Below, one piece after another: positions 18,000-26,583 of a DNA stretch of 64,000 nucleotides (positions are counted from its first letter, which is position 1; every line of letters starts with the position of its first letter). Position numbers and translations under genes: made by a program. Source of the stretch: CAVXDY01 sp963760715 (lineage in GTDB: Bacteria; Actinomycetota; Thermoleophilia; Miltoncostaeales; Miltoncostaeaceae); NCBI GenBank assembly GCA_963760715.1, contig CAVXDY010000004.1, positions 434,001-498,000 of the forward strand, given 5' to 3'. Below the pieces are notes generated by a model, which did no database searches, was not told where the DNA came from, and saw only the letters and a program-made list of their open reading frames with translations.

Positions 18000-19769
18000 G
18001 TGGTTGGCGCCGGGTTCCCCTTGGTGGCCGTTCCGCTGGCGTGGTACGTCCTCGGAGTCGCGGGGGCGGCTCTCCACCCCCTCCGGACCAGCCCGCTCAC
18101 CGTGTTCGCCGCCCTCCGCGGTGCGGCCACCTTCATCGTCGTCACCTGGATCGTGACGCGCTGGATCGGCTCCTCCGGCAGGACAGCGTTGCTGGTGATG
18201 ATGGGTGCGGTCGTGCTCTGCCTCGCGGTGAGGGCCCGGAACGGGTCGCTGCGCGCGGTCGTGGTCCCGCAGGGACGCGATCTCCCGATGCTGGCCCTGG
18301 GGACCGCGCTCATGACCGTGTGGATCGCCCCGGTCACCCGCCACGGAGTCGGGGCGATCGGGACCGGGAACCACGCCGACCTCCCCAGCTATCTGCTTCA
18401 GGCCATCTACCTCTTCAACCACGGTTTCGACGTCACAGGCGTACTCCCGGGGATCCACCCCGAGGAGCGCATGTTCGACGGGTTCGGCGCGAGCGCCCTG
18501 CTCGCCCCGTCCACCGCGATCTCGGCCGCGCCGTCCATCGGGGTGATGGCGATGATGATCGCCGGGGCGGTCCTCGTCGCCCAGCTGGTCGACCGGCTCT
18601 CGAGCCGGGCTCTCGGTGGCGGGCGGGTGGGGCCGCTGCTCATCGGCGCCACCCTGCTGCTGAGTTGGGCCTTCACGTTCAACGCCTTCGCCTACTTCCT
18701 CGCGCAGGTCTGGGGGCTGGCGTTCGGGCTGGGACTCATCGCCGCCCTGCTGACGGGTGAGCGCGGGTTGGCCGCCGGGCTGAACGCGATGGTGGTCTCC
18801 GTCGCCGCGATCCTCACCTACAACCCCACCGGCGTCATGTACGCGGCGGTGGCCGTCCTGCTGGGTGGGTGGCTGACGGCGATGGGGATCGCACGGCGAC
18901 GACCCGTGCTGCGCTCGCCAGCACTCGCCCTGGCGGCCGGCGTCGCCGTCGGAGGGGTCCTGTTCATCTCCGTCTGGCACCTCACCGTGGACCGGCTCCT
19001 GGCGTTGCGCGACGTCGCGGCAGGCTGGCCGATACCCACGGCGCCGCTCTGGGCCGCGGTGGGCATCCCGATCTCCGAGGGGGGGAACTCGACGCCCGCC
19101 ATCGTCGTCGGCAGCTGTGCCGCTGCGCTGATCGCCGCCGCCGGCTGGCTGTCGATCGCGAGGGGTCGTCGGCTTCTCATACGCTTCTGGCCCCTCGCCA
19201 TCCCCTGCGCCGTCTGGGTCTACCGGGCCTGGCAGTACCCCGGCTCGTACCAGCAGTGGAAGGCCTTCTCGTACGCACAGCCGGTACTGGTGGTGGGGCT
19301 CGCGTGCGGCGTCATCCTCCTGGCTCAACGATTCGCGGCCCGCTTCGGGGTGCTTCGGGCGCCCCGCATGCAGGGCACGCTGGCCGCGACGGCCGCCCTG
19401 GGGCTGCTGGTGTGCGCCGCGGGGTACGCGTTCTGGCCGCGTTCGTACTTCGAGGACGGCGGGTGCTGCATCGCATCGGGCGATCAGATCGCGCAGATCC
19501 AGAGCGGCGCCGATCGTTCATCCGGGCGGGTCCACGTGAGCGCGGGCAGCGTGTGGGCGAACGATGTCGCGACGGCGATCGTCTCACGGACGCGGGCGGT
19601 GAGCGTCGACCCGCCCTCCATCTGGCCGTCGCGGGTGGTCGAGCCGTTCGGGGCGATCGTCAGCTTCGAGAGCGGTACACGACCGAGCCTCGTCGAAGGG
19701 CGATTCGTCTACCAGCCGGGCGCCCTGGCGAGTCTGCCCGCGGCCTCCGGAGCCGTGGCGGCGCCGTAG
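18000..19769 (+). CDS. Multi-pass membrane protein, GT-C-like, function unknown
   Basis: 589 aa with about 12 hydrophobic segments and a C-terminal extracytoplasmic tail of about 110 residues containing GGCC. An acidic loop after the early helices (GTGNHADLPSYLLQAI) and later periplasmic residues fit the layout of GT-C glycosyltransferases, but no family could be named. Start GTG 18000, directly behind a 16-codon mini-ORF. Convergent with the SDR gene at 19805. Context suggests a role in polysaccharide assembly. Confidence 0.75.
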   Translation: MVGAGFPLVAVPLAWYVLGVAGAALHPLRTSPLTVFAALRGAATFIVVTWIVTRWIGSSGRTALLVMMGAVVLCLAVRARNGSLRAVVVPQGRDLPMLALGTALMTVWIAPVTRHGVGAIGTGNHADLPSYLLQAIYLFNHGFDVTGVLPGIHPEERMFDGFGASALLAPSTAISAAPSIGVMAMMIAGAVLVAQLVDRLSSRALGGGRVGPLLIGATLLLSWAFTFNAFAYFLAQVWGLAFGLGLIAALLTGERGLAAGLNAMVVSVAAILTYNPTGVMYAAVAVLLGGWLTAMGIARRRPVLRSPALALAAGVAVGGVLFISVWHLTVDRLLALRDVAAGWPIPTAPLWAAVGIPISEGGNSTPAIVVGSCAAALIAAAGWLSIARGRRLLIRFWPLAIPCAVWVYRAWQYPGSYQQWKAFSYAQPVLVVGLACGVILLAQRFAARFGVLRAPRMQGTLAATAALGLLVCAAGYAFWPRSYFEDGGCCIASGDQIAQIQSGADRSSGRVHVSAGSVWANDVATAIVSRTRAVSVDPPSIWPSRVVEPFGAIVSFESGTRPSLVEGRFVYQPGALASLPAASGAVAAP

Positions 19770-19804
19770 GACCGGCCTTCGCCGACCGGATCAACCCGGA
19801 ATCG

Positions 19805-20629
19805 TCATCCGAGGTCGTGGTAGCGCTGGCCGTCGATCCGCCGGAGCCGACCGAAGTCGCCGGCGCCGCGCAGCACCGCCGAGCCCTCCGGGTCGGCCCA
19901 GGGGTCCCACACCGCGCTAATCAGCCGCCCGGTCACACCGGCGCTCTCGTCGCTCAGCAGGTGGGCCACCAGCCCCGCCGCGACGCCCGGAGCGGTGGCG
20001 CCCCCCTTCAAACGCTCCTCGGTCTCGTCGTAGTAGGGACCGACGGTCGCCCGGTCCTGCGACAGGGTGGCGGCATGGATACCTGTTGCGACGAAACCCG
20101 GCGCGACCGCGTTCACGCGCCAGCCGGGCTCCTCCTCGGCGAGGTTCTCCACCAGGCGCACGGTGGCCACCTTCGCGAGGGCGTAGGCCGTGAAGCGCGG
20201 GAACGCTGCGGTCGCCCCGCCTCCGGAGAAGAGCACCACGCTCGGCGCCGGCGCGGCGTCGAGCAGCGGGGCACAGGCCTGGATCACGCGAAGGGCGCCC
20301 ACCAGGTGCTCGTCGAGGGTCGACGCCAGGGCGTCGAGGTTGACCAAGCGCGTGGGACCGACGGGCGCGAGCCGCCCCGCCGCCAGTACCAGCCCGTCCA
20401 GCGACCCTCCGAGCGCCTCGCGCGCGGCGGCGGCGAGCTGCGCTCCGCAGTCGCGATCTCCCAGGTCGAGCGGGAGCGACGTGGCGCCGCGCTCCGCGAG
20501 CGCCTCGAGGCGGGCCGGATCGCGGCCGGTGGCGAGCACACGGTCGCCGCGCGCAAGCAGCGCACTGACGATCGCGGTCCCTAGGCCGCCCGTCCCACCC
20601 ACCACGATGACGCGCCGCGATTCGCTGAT
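19805..20629 (-). CDS. Short-chain dehydrogenase/reductase, non-canonical start suspected
   Basis: Classical SDR of about 270 aa: GGTGGLGTAI nucleotide-binding loop, LDLGD adenine contact, LVLAAG (NNAG equivalent), catalytic FSGGG...YALAK (Tyr/Lys) and VNAVAPGFV. The only canonical start (GTG 20605) begins at VVGGTGGLG and would remove most of beta-strand 1. The frame is open upstream and reads ISESRRVIVVGGTGG from an ATC at 20629, which lies 7 nt after a TAGGGT box. I therefore mark 20629 as the likely start (ATC codon, or a sequence error for ATG). Substrate unknown; single gene divergent from the heptose operon. Confidence 0.8.
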   Translation of the reverse strand: MSESRRVIVVGGTGGLGTAIVSALLARGDRVLATGRDPARLEALAERGATSLPLDLGDRDCGAQLAAAAREALGGSLDGLVLAAGRLAPVGPTRLVNLDALASTLDEHLVGALRVIQACAPLLDAAPAPSVVLFSGGGATAAFPRFTAYALAKVATVRLVENLAEEEPGWRVNAVAPGFVATGIHAATLSQDRATVGPYYDETEERLKGGATAPGVAAGLVAHLLSDESAGVTGRLISAVWDPWADPEGSAVLRGAGDFGRLRRIDGQRYHDLG

Positions 20630-20636
20630 GGGCCGG

Positions 20637-20642
20637 ACCCTA
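20637..20642 (-). promoter_or_regulatory. -10-like box TAGGGT of the SDR gene
   Basis: TAGGGT on the minus strand, 7 nt before the ATC at 20629 that would start a full-length SDR. It is 80 nt from the divergent TAGCTT box of the heptose operon. Confidence 0.45.
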
Positions 20643-20722
20643 CCCCGGTCGCCAACGAGCGAATCGTCGCACCTTCGTGGCCGGCCAGGCCGGCGACCCC
20701 AGCTTTGGCGACACGCCTGGTA

Positions 20723-20728
20723 TAGCTT
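20723..20728 (+). promoter_or_regulatory. -10-like box TAGCTT of the heptose operon
   Basis: TAGCTT (within TATAGCTT) ends 8 nt before the GTG at 20737. Likely drives the overlapping operon from gmhA to about 30.4 kb. Confidence 0.5.
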
Positions 20729-20736
20729 GCCCCCCC

Positions 20737-21357
20737 GTGTCCTTCGCAGCCCAGTACCTCAGGGAGGTGTCCGAGATCTCCGCGGGTCTCGATGCCCCCG
20801 AGATCGACGCGATCGCGCAGGCCCTCGCGGATGTGCGCGAGCGAGGTGGGCGCCTCTTCATCCTGGGCGCCGGGGGCGGCGCAGGTCACGCCTCGCATGC
20901 GGTCAACGACTTCCGCAAGATTTGCGACCTGGAGAGCTACGCCCCCAGCGACAACGTCTCCGAGCTCACCGCACGGGTGAACGACGAGGGGTGGGCGACC
21001 GCCTACTCCAACTGGCTGCGCGGCTCGCGGCTGCGCGCCGACGACGCGATCCTCGTTTTCTCGGTGGGGGGCGGGTCCCGCGAGCACCAGATCTCCATGA
21101 GCCTGGTCAACGCGATCGAGCTGGCCCGCGAGGTGGGAGCCCTCGTGGTGGGCGTCGTGGGCAAGGACGACGGCGCCGCCGCGACCCTCGCCGACCACTG
21201 CATCGTGGTGCGCGGGGCTCCCCCCGAGCGCCTCACCCCCCACACCGAGGCCTTCCAGGCCGTCGTCTGGCACCTGCTGGTCTCGCACCCGGCGCTCGCG
21301 ATGCGCGCTGGCACGTGGGAGGTCATCGACCACGCCGAGGAGACCCCGGCATCCTGA
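20737..21357 (+). CDS. gmhA: Sedoheptulose-7-phosphate isomerase-like (SIS domain)
   Basis: 206 aa single SIS domain, GmhA type: LFILGAGGGAGHASHAVNDF phosphate-sugar loop, DNVSELTARVNDEG, and VFSVGGGSREHQISMSLVNA for the second site. Would convert sedoheptulose-7-phosphate to D-glycero-D-manno-heptose-7-phosphate. Start GTG 20737 (VSFAAQYLREV), behind a TAGCTT box; the open frame extends 20 codons upstream without conservation. The stop overlaps the CTG start of gmhB (CTGA). Companions gmhB and hddA support the assignment. Confidence 0.87.
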   Translation: MSFAAQYLREVSEISAGLDAPEIDAIAQALADVRERGGRLFILGAGGGAGHASHAVNDFRKICDLESYAPSDNVSELTARVNDEGWATAYSNWLRGSRLRADDAILVFSVGGGSREHQISMSLVNAIELAREVGALVVGVVGKDDGAAATLADHCIVVRGAPPERLTPHTEAFQAVVWHLLVSHPALAMRAGTWEVIDHAEETPAS

Positions 21358-21980
21358 GCCCCGCCGCCGACCGAGCCGTGTTCCTCGATCGCGACGGCAT
21401 CATCAACGAGTTGGTGCTCAATCCCGCGACGGGCCATCACGAGTCGCCCTACCGTCCCGAGGATGTCGCCCTCACGGCGGGAGCCGTCGAGGCGATCCGG
21501 ATACTGCGCGCTCACGATCTGCCGGTTGCGGTGGTATCGAACCAGCCGGCCGCGGCCAAGGGCACATCGACGCTCGCCGACCTGATGCGGGTGCACGAGG
21601 CCGTCATGGGCCTGCTCGCCGCCGCCGGTGCGGGCGTCGACGAGGTGCGCTACTGCTTCCACCATCCCGAGGGCGTCCACCCGGACCTCGGCCGGGTGTG
21701 CGACTGCCGGAAGCCGCTCCCCGGCCTCATCCGGCAGGCCGCCGCCGCCCTCGGCCTCGATGGCGCCGCTCTGGGTCGATCGTGGCTGATCGGCGACTCG
21801 GACGTGGACGTCGAGGCCGGACGGCGGGCCGGCTGCCGTACAGTCCTGGTGGAGGAGCCCCGCTCGTCCCATCGCCGGCACGGAGCGACCGCGGATGCCC
21901 GCGCCGCCGACGTGCTGGAGGCCGCACTGATCGTGGAGGCCGCACTGCCCGCTCACATCCCCGGCGAGGAGACCCGATGA
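21354..21980 (+). CDS. gmhB: D-glycero-D-manno-heptose-1,7-bisphosphate 7-phosphatase (HAD)
   Basis: About 208 aa HAD-superfamily HisB/GmhB type. Motif I AVFLDRDGIINEL (DxD nucleophile), VVSNQPAAAKG, zinc-loop-like CFHHPEG...CDCRKP, and motif IV WLIGDSDVDVEAGRRAG. No ATG/GTG/TTG lies upstream of motif I except a GTG at 21378 that would start inside beta-1 (VFLDRDG). The CTG at 21354 overlaps the gmhA stop as CTGA and gives LSPAADRAVFLDRDG, a normal N-terminus. The stop overlaps the tal ATG (ATGA). Confidence 0.88.
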   Translation: MSPAADRAVFLDRDGIINELVLNPATGHHESPYRPEDVALTAGAVEAIRILRAHDLPVAVVSNQPAAAKGTSTLADLMRVHEAVMGLLAAAGAGVDEVRYCFHHPEGVHPDLGRVCDCRKPLPGLIRQAAAALGLDGAALGRSWLIGDSDVDVEAGRRAGCRTVLVEEPRSSHRRHGATADARAADVLEAALIVEAALPAHIPGEETR

Positions 21981-22717
21981 GCATCGATCTCTCGACCATG
22001 ACCACCAAGATCTTCGCCGACGGCGCGGACCTGGAGAGCCTGTTGCGGCTCGCCGAGCAGCCGCACATCCGCGGCTTCACCACCAACCCCACGCTCATGC
22101 GTAAGGCCGGGGTGAGCGACTACGCCGCCTTCGCGCGGTCCGTGCTCGAGCGGATCACCGACCGACCGATCTCCTTCGAGGTCTTCTCCGACGACGCCGA
22201 CGGCATGCGGAGCCAGGCCCGGGAGATCGCCTCCTGGGGCCCCAACGTCTACGTCAAGATCCCCGTCACCAACACGCGCGGGGTGCCCATGACCGATCTG
22301 GTGCGCGAGCTGTCCGAGTCGGGTGTGCAGGTCAACGTGACCGCCCTCATGACGCCGTCCCAGGTCGAGCGGATCGCCGCCGCCCTGCGCGACGGCGCGC
22401 CGAGCAACATCTCGGTGTTCGCCGGGCGCGTCGCCGACACTGGCCGCGACCCGGTGCCGATGATGGCCGAGGCCCTGGCGGCGATGGCCGACGCCCCCCG
22501 CGCGGAGCTGATCTGGGCCAGTCCCCGCGAGGTGTTGAACATCGTCCAGGCCGACGAGATCGGGTGCCACATCATCACCGTGACCCACGACCTGCTCGCC
22601 AAGCTGCATCTGTTGGGCAAGAACCTCGACGAGTACTCGCTCGACACGGTGAAGATGTTCCACGACGACGCCGCGTCGGCCGGCTTCGCGCTCGAGCCGG
22701 CCCGGGTGAGTGGTTGA
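21977..22717 (+). CDS. Transaldolase / fructose-6-phosphate aldolase family protein
   Basis: 246 aa TIM barrel of the short transaldolase type. KIFADGADLESLLRLAE, GFTTNPTLMRKAG, the Schiff-base lysine in NVYVKIPVTNTRG, NVTALMTPSQV, and ISVFAGRVADTGRDP. Embedded between gmhB and a methyltransferase with overlaps on both sides (ATGA and TTGA), so it is a committed part of the operon. It may supply or rework C7/C3 sugars for the heptose route; the exact reaction cannot be read from the sequence. Confidence 0.88.
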   Translation: MSIDLSTMTTKIFADGADLESLLRLAEQPHIRGFTTNPTLMRKAGVSDYAAFARSVLERITDRPISFEVFSDDADGMRSQAREIASWGPNVYVKIPVTNTRGVPMTDLVRELSESGVQVNVTALMTPSQVERIAAALRDGAPSNISVFAGRVADTGRDPVPMMAEALAAMADAPRAELIWASPREVLNIVQADEIGCHIITVTHDLLAKLHLLGKNLDEYSLDTVKMFHDDAASAGFALEPARVSG

Positions 22718-23637
22718 GCACGGCGGCAGCGGCGGGACCGACGACGACGCGCGACATCGCTGACGGGCCGCGCGGGGACTGCGCGGTGTGCGGCGCGCCG
22801 ATGGCGCCCGCGGGGATGGTGCGGGGCAGGACGATCCCCGGTCCCTACCGGTTGCTCCGCTGCGACGGATGCGGATTCGCCGCCGTGGCCCATCCGCCCG
22901 ACCCCGCCTTGGTCTACACCGATGACTACTACCGCGGCGCGGGCGCCGACCCCCTTGTGGACTACGCCTTCGAGGCGAGCGCCCCGGGGCGCACCATTCG
23001 CCGCTACGAGTGGCGCGGCATCGCTGCCCGCGTCGAAGCGCTCACTCCCATCGGCCCGGCGACGCGCTGGCTCGACGCCGGATGCGGGACGGGCGGCCTG
23101 GTGGCGTACCTGCGCGAGCACGTCGGCTGCGATGCGATGGGTCAGGAGGAGGGATGGGCTCTCGAGCGCCTGCGCCTTGCGGGTATCCCCGTCGTGGACC
23201 GCGATGCCCTCTCCGGGCTGCGCGGGACGTTCGACGTCGTCACCGCAATCGAGGTGATCGAGCACGTGGCCGATCCGGTTCCGTTCCTCGAGGGCCTGCG
23301 CGACCTGCTGCGCCCGGGCGGCCTCCTGTTCCTCACCACCGGCAACGCCGCCCCGCACCGCGACGACTTGGCCCGATGGAACTACGTCATCCCCGAGATC
23401 CACGTCAGCTTCTTCGAGCCGCGCACGCTGGAGCAGGCGCTGATCGCTGCCGGCTTCCGTCCCGAGTCCCCCGGCTTCGGCCCGGGGCACACGGACATCA
23501 TTCGCTTCAAGGTGCTGAAGAGCATGGGCGTGCGAAGCCGCTCGGCCTGGGAGCGGGCCCTGCCGTGGCCGGTGATCGCGCGCGCCGTGGATCGCCATCA
23601 CGGCGTCTCCGCCCACCCCGTGGGGTACGCCGCGTGA
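22714..23637 (+). CDS. Zinc-ribbon class I methyltransferase
   Basis: 307 aa from a TTG at 22714 that overlaps the previous stop (TTGA). N-terminal zinc ribbon CAVCG ... CDGCG (residues about 23-55) followed by a Methyltransf_23 core: RWLDAGCGTGGLVAYLREHV, TFDVVTAIEVIEHVADPVPF and GGLLFLTTGN. The C-terminal helical part (IPEIHVSFFEPRTLEQALIA) is typical of sugar methyltransferases in polysaccharide loci. Probably methylates a nucleotide-sugar or glycan. Confidence 0.85.
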   Translation: MSTAAAAGPTTTRDIADGPRGDCAVCGAPMAPAGMVRGRTIPGPYRLLRCDGCGFAAVAHPPDPALVYTDDYYRGAGADPLVDYAFEASAPGRTIRRYEWRGIAARVEALTPIGPATRWLDAGCGTGGLVAYLREHVGCDAMGQEEGWALERLRLAGIPVVDRDALSGLRGTFDVVTAIEVIEHVADPVPFLEGLRDLLRPGGLLFLTTGNAAPHRDDLARWNYVIPEIHVSFFEPRTLEQALIAAGFRPESPGFGPGHTDIIRFKVLKSMGVRSRSAWERALPWPVIARAVDRHHGVSAHPVGYAA

Positions 23638-24605
23638 AGCGCGCCCTCATCATCGGCGGCGCGGGCTTCATCGGCAGCAACCTGGCCGATCGCCTGATCG
23701 CCGACGGCCACGAGGTCGTCGTCTATGACGACTTCAGCACCGGCCAGCAACGCTTCCTGGACCAGTTCGCGACCTCGTCCCGCGCGACCGTGGTGGAGGG
23801 CGACATCCTCGACGGTGCGGGCCTGCGGGCCGCGATGAGGGGCTGTGACACGGTCTTCCATCTGGCCGCGAACGCCGACGTGCGGTTCGGCCTCGAGGAC
23901 CCCTCGCGCGACTTCGAGCAGAACACCGCGGGCACATTCACCGTTCTGGAGGCGATGCGCGCGGCGGGCGTCGGTCGCATCCTGTTCTCGTCATCGGGCT
24001 CGGTCTACGGTGAGCCCGAGGTGGTCCCCACTCCCGAGGACTGCCCCTTCCCGGTGCAGACCTCCCTCTACGCCGCCTCGAAGCTCGCCGGGGAGGCGCT
24101 CATCCAGGCCTACTGCGAGGGCTACGGCTTCACCGGGGTGGTGCTGCGCTTCGTGTCGGTGCTGGGGGAGCGCTACACCCACGGGCACCTCTACGACTTC
24201 ACGCACGCCCTGCGCGAGGACCCGAACGTGCTGGTCGTGCAGGGCGACGGGCGCCAGCGCAAGTCGTACATGTACGTGGGCGACTGCATCGACGCCGTCG
24301 TGATGCTCGCGCACCGCGCTGACGCTGAAGGGACGTCGGCGGTCTTCAACCTGGGCACCGACGAGGTGTCCGACGTCGATACGTCCATCCGCGCGGTCTG
24401 CGCGCACTTGGGAGTCGCGCCACGGCTCGAGTACACGGGCGGCACGCGGGGTTGGGTCGGCGACAGCCCGCTGATCCACCTCGACTGCTCGCGCGTGCGG
24501 GCCCTCGGATGGGTTCCCCGGCTGACGATCGCCGAGTCCGTGCAGCGCACGCTCGACTGGCTGGCCCAGAACGAATGGGTGTACGCGTCGCGGGCGGTGC
24601 GATGA
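23634..24605 (+). CDS. NAD-dependent sugar epimerase/dehydratase
   Basis: 323 aa extended SDR of the GalE/WbpP type. GGAGFIGSNLADRLI, HLAANADVRFGLEDP, SSSGSVYGEP and SLYAASKLAGE (YxxxK, YAASK), then RKSYMYVGDCIDAV. GTG 23634 in a GTGA overlap with the methyltransferase. Its ATGA overlap with hddA places it in the heptose operon. Which nucleotide-sugar it converts is unknown; GDP-heptose is a candidate. Confidence 0.88.
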   Translation: MKRALIIGGAGFIGSNLADRLIADGHEVVVYDDFSTGQQRFLDQFATSSRATVVEGDILDGAGLRAAMRGCDTVFHLAANADVRFGLEDPSRDFEQNTAGTFTVLEAMRAAGVGRILFSSSGSVYGEPEVVPTPEDCPFPVQTSLYAASKLAGEALIQAYCEGYGFTGVVLRFVSVLGERYTHGHLYDFTHALREDPNVLVVQGDGRQRKSYMYVGDCIDAVVMLAHRADAEGTSAVFNLGTDEVSDVDTSIRAVCAHLGVAPRLEYTGGTRGWVGDSPLIHLDCSRVRALGWVPRLTIAESVQRTLDWLAQNEWVYASRAVR

Positions 24606-25588
24606 GCGTGATCTTCACCCGGGCGCCCCTTCGCGTCTCGCTCGGAGGCGGCGGCACCGACCTGCCCTCGTACTACCGTGAGCACGGCGGCTTCCTCATC
24701 GCCGGCGCGATCGACAAGTACATCTACATGCTCACGCACACGGTCTTTCAGCGGCGCTTCCGGCTGAAGTACTCGGAGTTCGAGGAGGTCGACCGGCCCG
24801 AGGAGATCCGCCACCCGATCCTTCGCGAGTCGCTCTGCCGCCACTGGAGCGGCAGCCCGCTCGAGATCGCCTCGGTCGCCGACATCCCGGCCGGGACCGG
24901 ACTCGGGTCGTCCGGCTCGTTCACGGTGTGCCTGCTGAAGGCGCTCAACCTGGCCGGGCGCATGTCGAGCACCCCGGAGGCCATCGCCGAGGCGGCATGC
25001 CACATCGAGATCGACGTGCTCCGGGAGCCCTCGGGCAAGCAGGACCAGTACGTGGCGGCCCACGGCGGCATCTGCGCATACACGTTCAACGCCGACGACA
25101 CGGTCGACGTCGAGCCGCTGCGCCTGTCCACCCAGACACTCGAGGGGATGACCGACGGGTTCCTGCTCTTCTTCACCGGCGAGACGCGCAAGGCCACCGA
25201 CATCCTCCAGGACCAGGACAAGCGCACCCGCGCCCTCGACGCCGAGATGGTCGCCAACCTCGACCGCACCAAGGCGATCGGCCTCCGCAGCAAGGCACTG
25301 CTCGAGTCGGGCGACCTGACGGCCTACGGCGAGCTGATGCACGAGCACTGGCTCAACAAGCGCACACGCTCAGCGGGCATGTCCACCGGCCGCGTCGACG
25401 AGCTCTACGAGCTGGCCCGCGCCAACGGTGCCGTCGGCGGCAAGCTGGTCGGGGCCGGCGGCGGGGGCTTCCTGCTCGTCTACACGCCCGAGCCGGGACG
25501 CCTGCGCGAGGCGATGTACGCGGCCGGCGCCGACGAGGTGCGCTTCGGCTTCGACTTCCACGGCGTCTTCGGGCAGGAGTACGCGTGA
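24602..25588 (+). CDS. hddA: D-glycero-alpha-D-manno-heptose-7-phosphate kinase (GHMP)
   Basis: 328 aa GHMP kinase. RAPLRVSLGGGGTDLPSYY at the N-terminus is diagnostic for HddA/FKP-type sugar kinases, the ATP loop is PAGTGLGSSGSFTVCLLKAL, and GKLVGAGGGGFLLVY is motif 3. GKQDQYVAAHGGI supplies the catalytic Asp. With gmhA and gmhB this gives the alpha-heptose-1,7-bisphosphate branch that leads to GDP-heptose. ATG 24602 in an ATGA overlap. Confidence 0.9.
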   Translation: MSVIFTRAPLRVSLGGGGTDLPSYYREHGGFLIAGAIDKYIYMLTHTVFQRRFRLKYSEFEEVDRPEEIRHPILRESLCRHWSGSPLEIASVADIPAGTGLGSSGSFTVCLLKALNLAGRMSSTPEAIAEAACHIEIDVLREPSGKQDQYVAAHGGICAYTFNADDTVDVEPLRLSTQTLEGMTDGFLLFFTGETRKATDILQDQDKRTRALDAEMVANLDRTKAIGLRSKALLESGDLTAYGELMHEHWLNKRTRSAGMSTGRVDELYELARANGAVGGKLVGAGGGGFLLVYTPEPGRLREAMYAAGADEVRFGFDFHGVFGQEYA

Positions 25589-26583
25589 GCCTGCGCGTGG
25601 GCATCGTGGGATGCGGCCTGATGGGCCGCAAGCGCGCCGCCGCCCTCGGCGCGGACCGGGTCGTCGCGGTCTGTGACGCCGACCCCGCCCGCGCACACGA
25701 GCTCGCCGCGGCGACCCGCGCGCGCGCCGTCCCCCACATCGATGCCGTCCTGGCCGAGGCCCCCGACGTGGTGATCGTCGCGACCACCCACGACGCTCTC
25801 TCCGACGCGGCCTGCCGCGCGCTCGCGGCGGGCGCCCACGTGCTGGTCGAGAAGCCCGCGGGGCGCACCGTGGCCGAGGTCGAGCGCATCGCCGACGCCG
25901 CGGCGGCGGCCGGGCGCCTGGTGAAGGTGGGCTTCAACCACCGCTTCCACCCCGGCATCGCCCGCGCGATCTCCGAGGTGCGTGCGGGCCTTCACGGCGA
26001 GCCGATGTACATGCGCGCCCGCTACGGGCACGGCGGCCGGCCCGGCTACGATCGGGAGTGGCGGGCCGACCCGGCGATCTCGGGGGGTGGCGAGCTGCTC
26101 GATCAGGGCATGCACCTGCTCGACCTCAGCCATTGGTTGATGGGCCCCCTTCCTCTGCACTCCGCCCTCCTGCGGACGAGCTACTGGGACATGCCCGTCG
26201 AGGACAACGCCGTCCTGACCCTCGGAACCCCGGGCCTCAGCGGCCCCTGGTGCGCGTTCCACGTGAGCTGGTCCGAGTGGAAGAACGAGTTCGCGATGGA
26301 CATCTACACCCGCCACACGAAGCTCGCGATCTCCGGCCTGGCCGGCTCGTACGGGCCCCAGACCCTCCGCATCTGGCGGATGCGCCCCGAGATGGGACCG
26401 CCCGACCTTGAGGAGGTCGCCTTCCCGCCCGACGACCGGTCGTGGGCCGACGAGTGGGCCAACCTGCGCGCGGCGATCGCGGGCGACGACGTCCCGCTGC
26501 TCGGCGACCTCGTCTCCGCGCGCTACGGCCTGGAGTGCGCCGAGGAGGCCTACCGTCGCTCATCCGCGGCGGTGGGCGGATGA
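25585..26583 (+). CDS. Gfo/Idh/MocA-family oxidoreductase
   Basis: 332 aa. N-terminal Rossmann fold with VGIVGCGLMGRKRAAALG and the EKPAG lysine motif (VLVEKPAGRTVAEVERIA); C-terminal substrate domain with HGGRPGYDREWRADP, GGGELLDQGMHLLDLSHWL (Asp/His catalytic pair). Likely oxidises or reduces a (nucleotide-)sugar. GTG 25585 in a GTGA overlap with hddA; stop overlaps the next ATG. Confidence 0.88.
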   Translation: MSLRVGIVGCGLMGRKRAAALGADRVVAVCDADPARAHELAAATRARAVPHIDAVLAEAPDVVIVATTHDALSDAACRALAAGAHVLVEKPAGRTVAEVERIADAAAAAGRLVKVGFNHRFHPGIARAISEVRAGLHGEPMYMRARYGHGGRPGYDREWRADPAISGGGELLDQGMHLLDLSHWLMGPLPLHSALLRTSYWDMPVEDNAVLTLGTPGLSGPWCAFHVSWSEWKNEFAMDIYTRHTKLAISGLAGSYGPQTLRIWRMRPEMGPPDLEEVAFPPDDRSWADEWANLRAAIAGDDVPLLGDLVSARYGLECAEEAYRRSSAAVGG

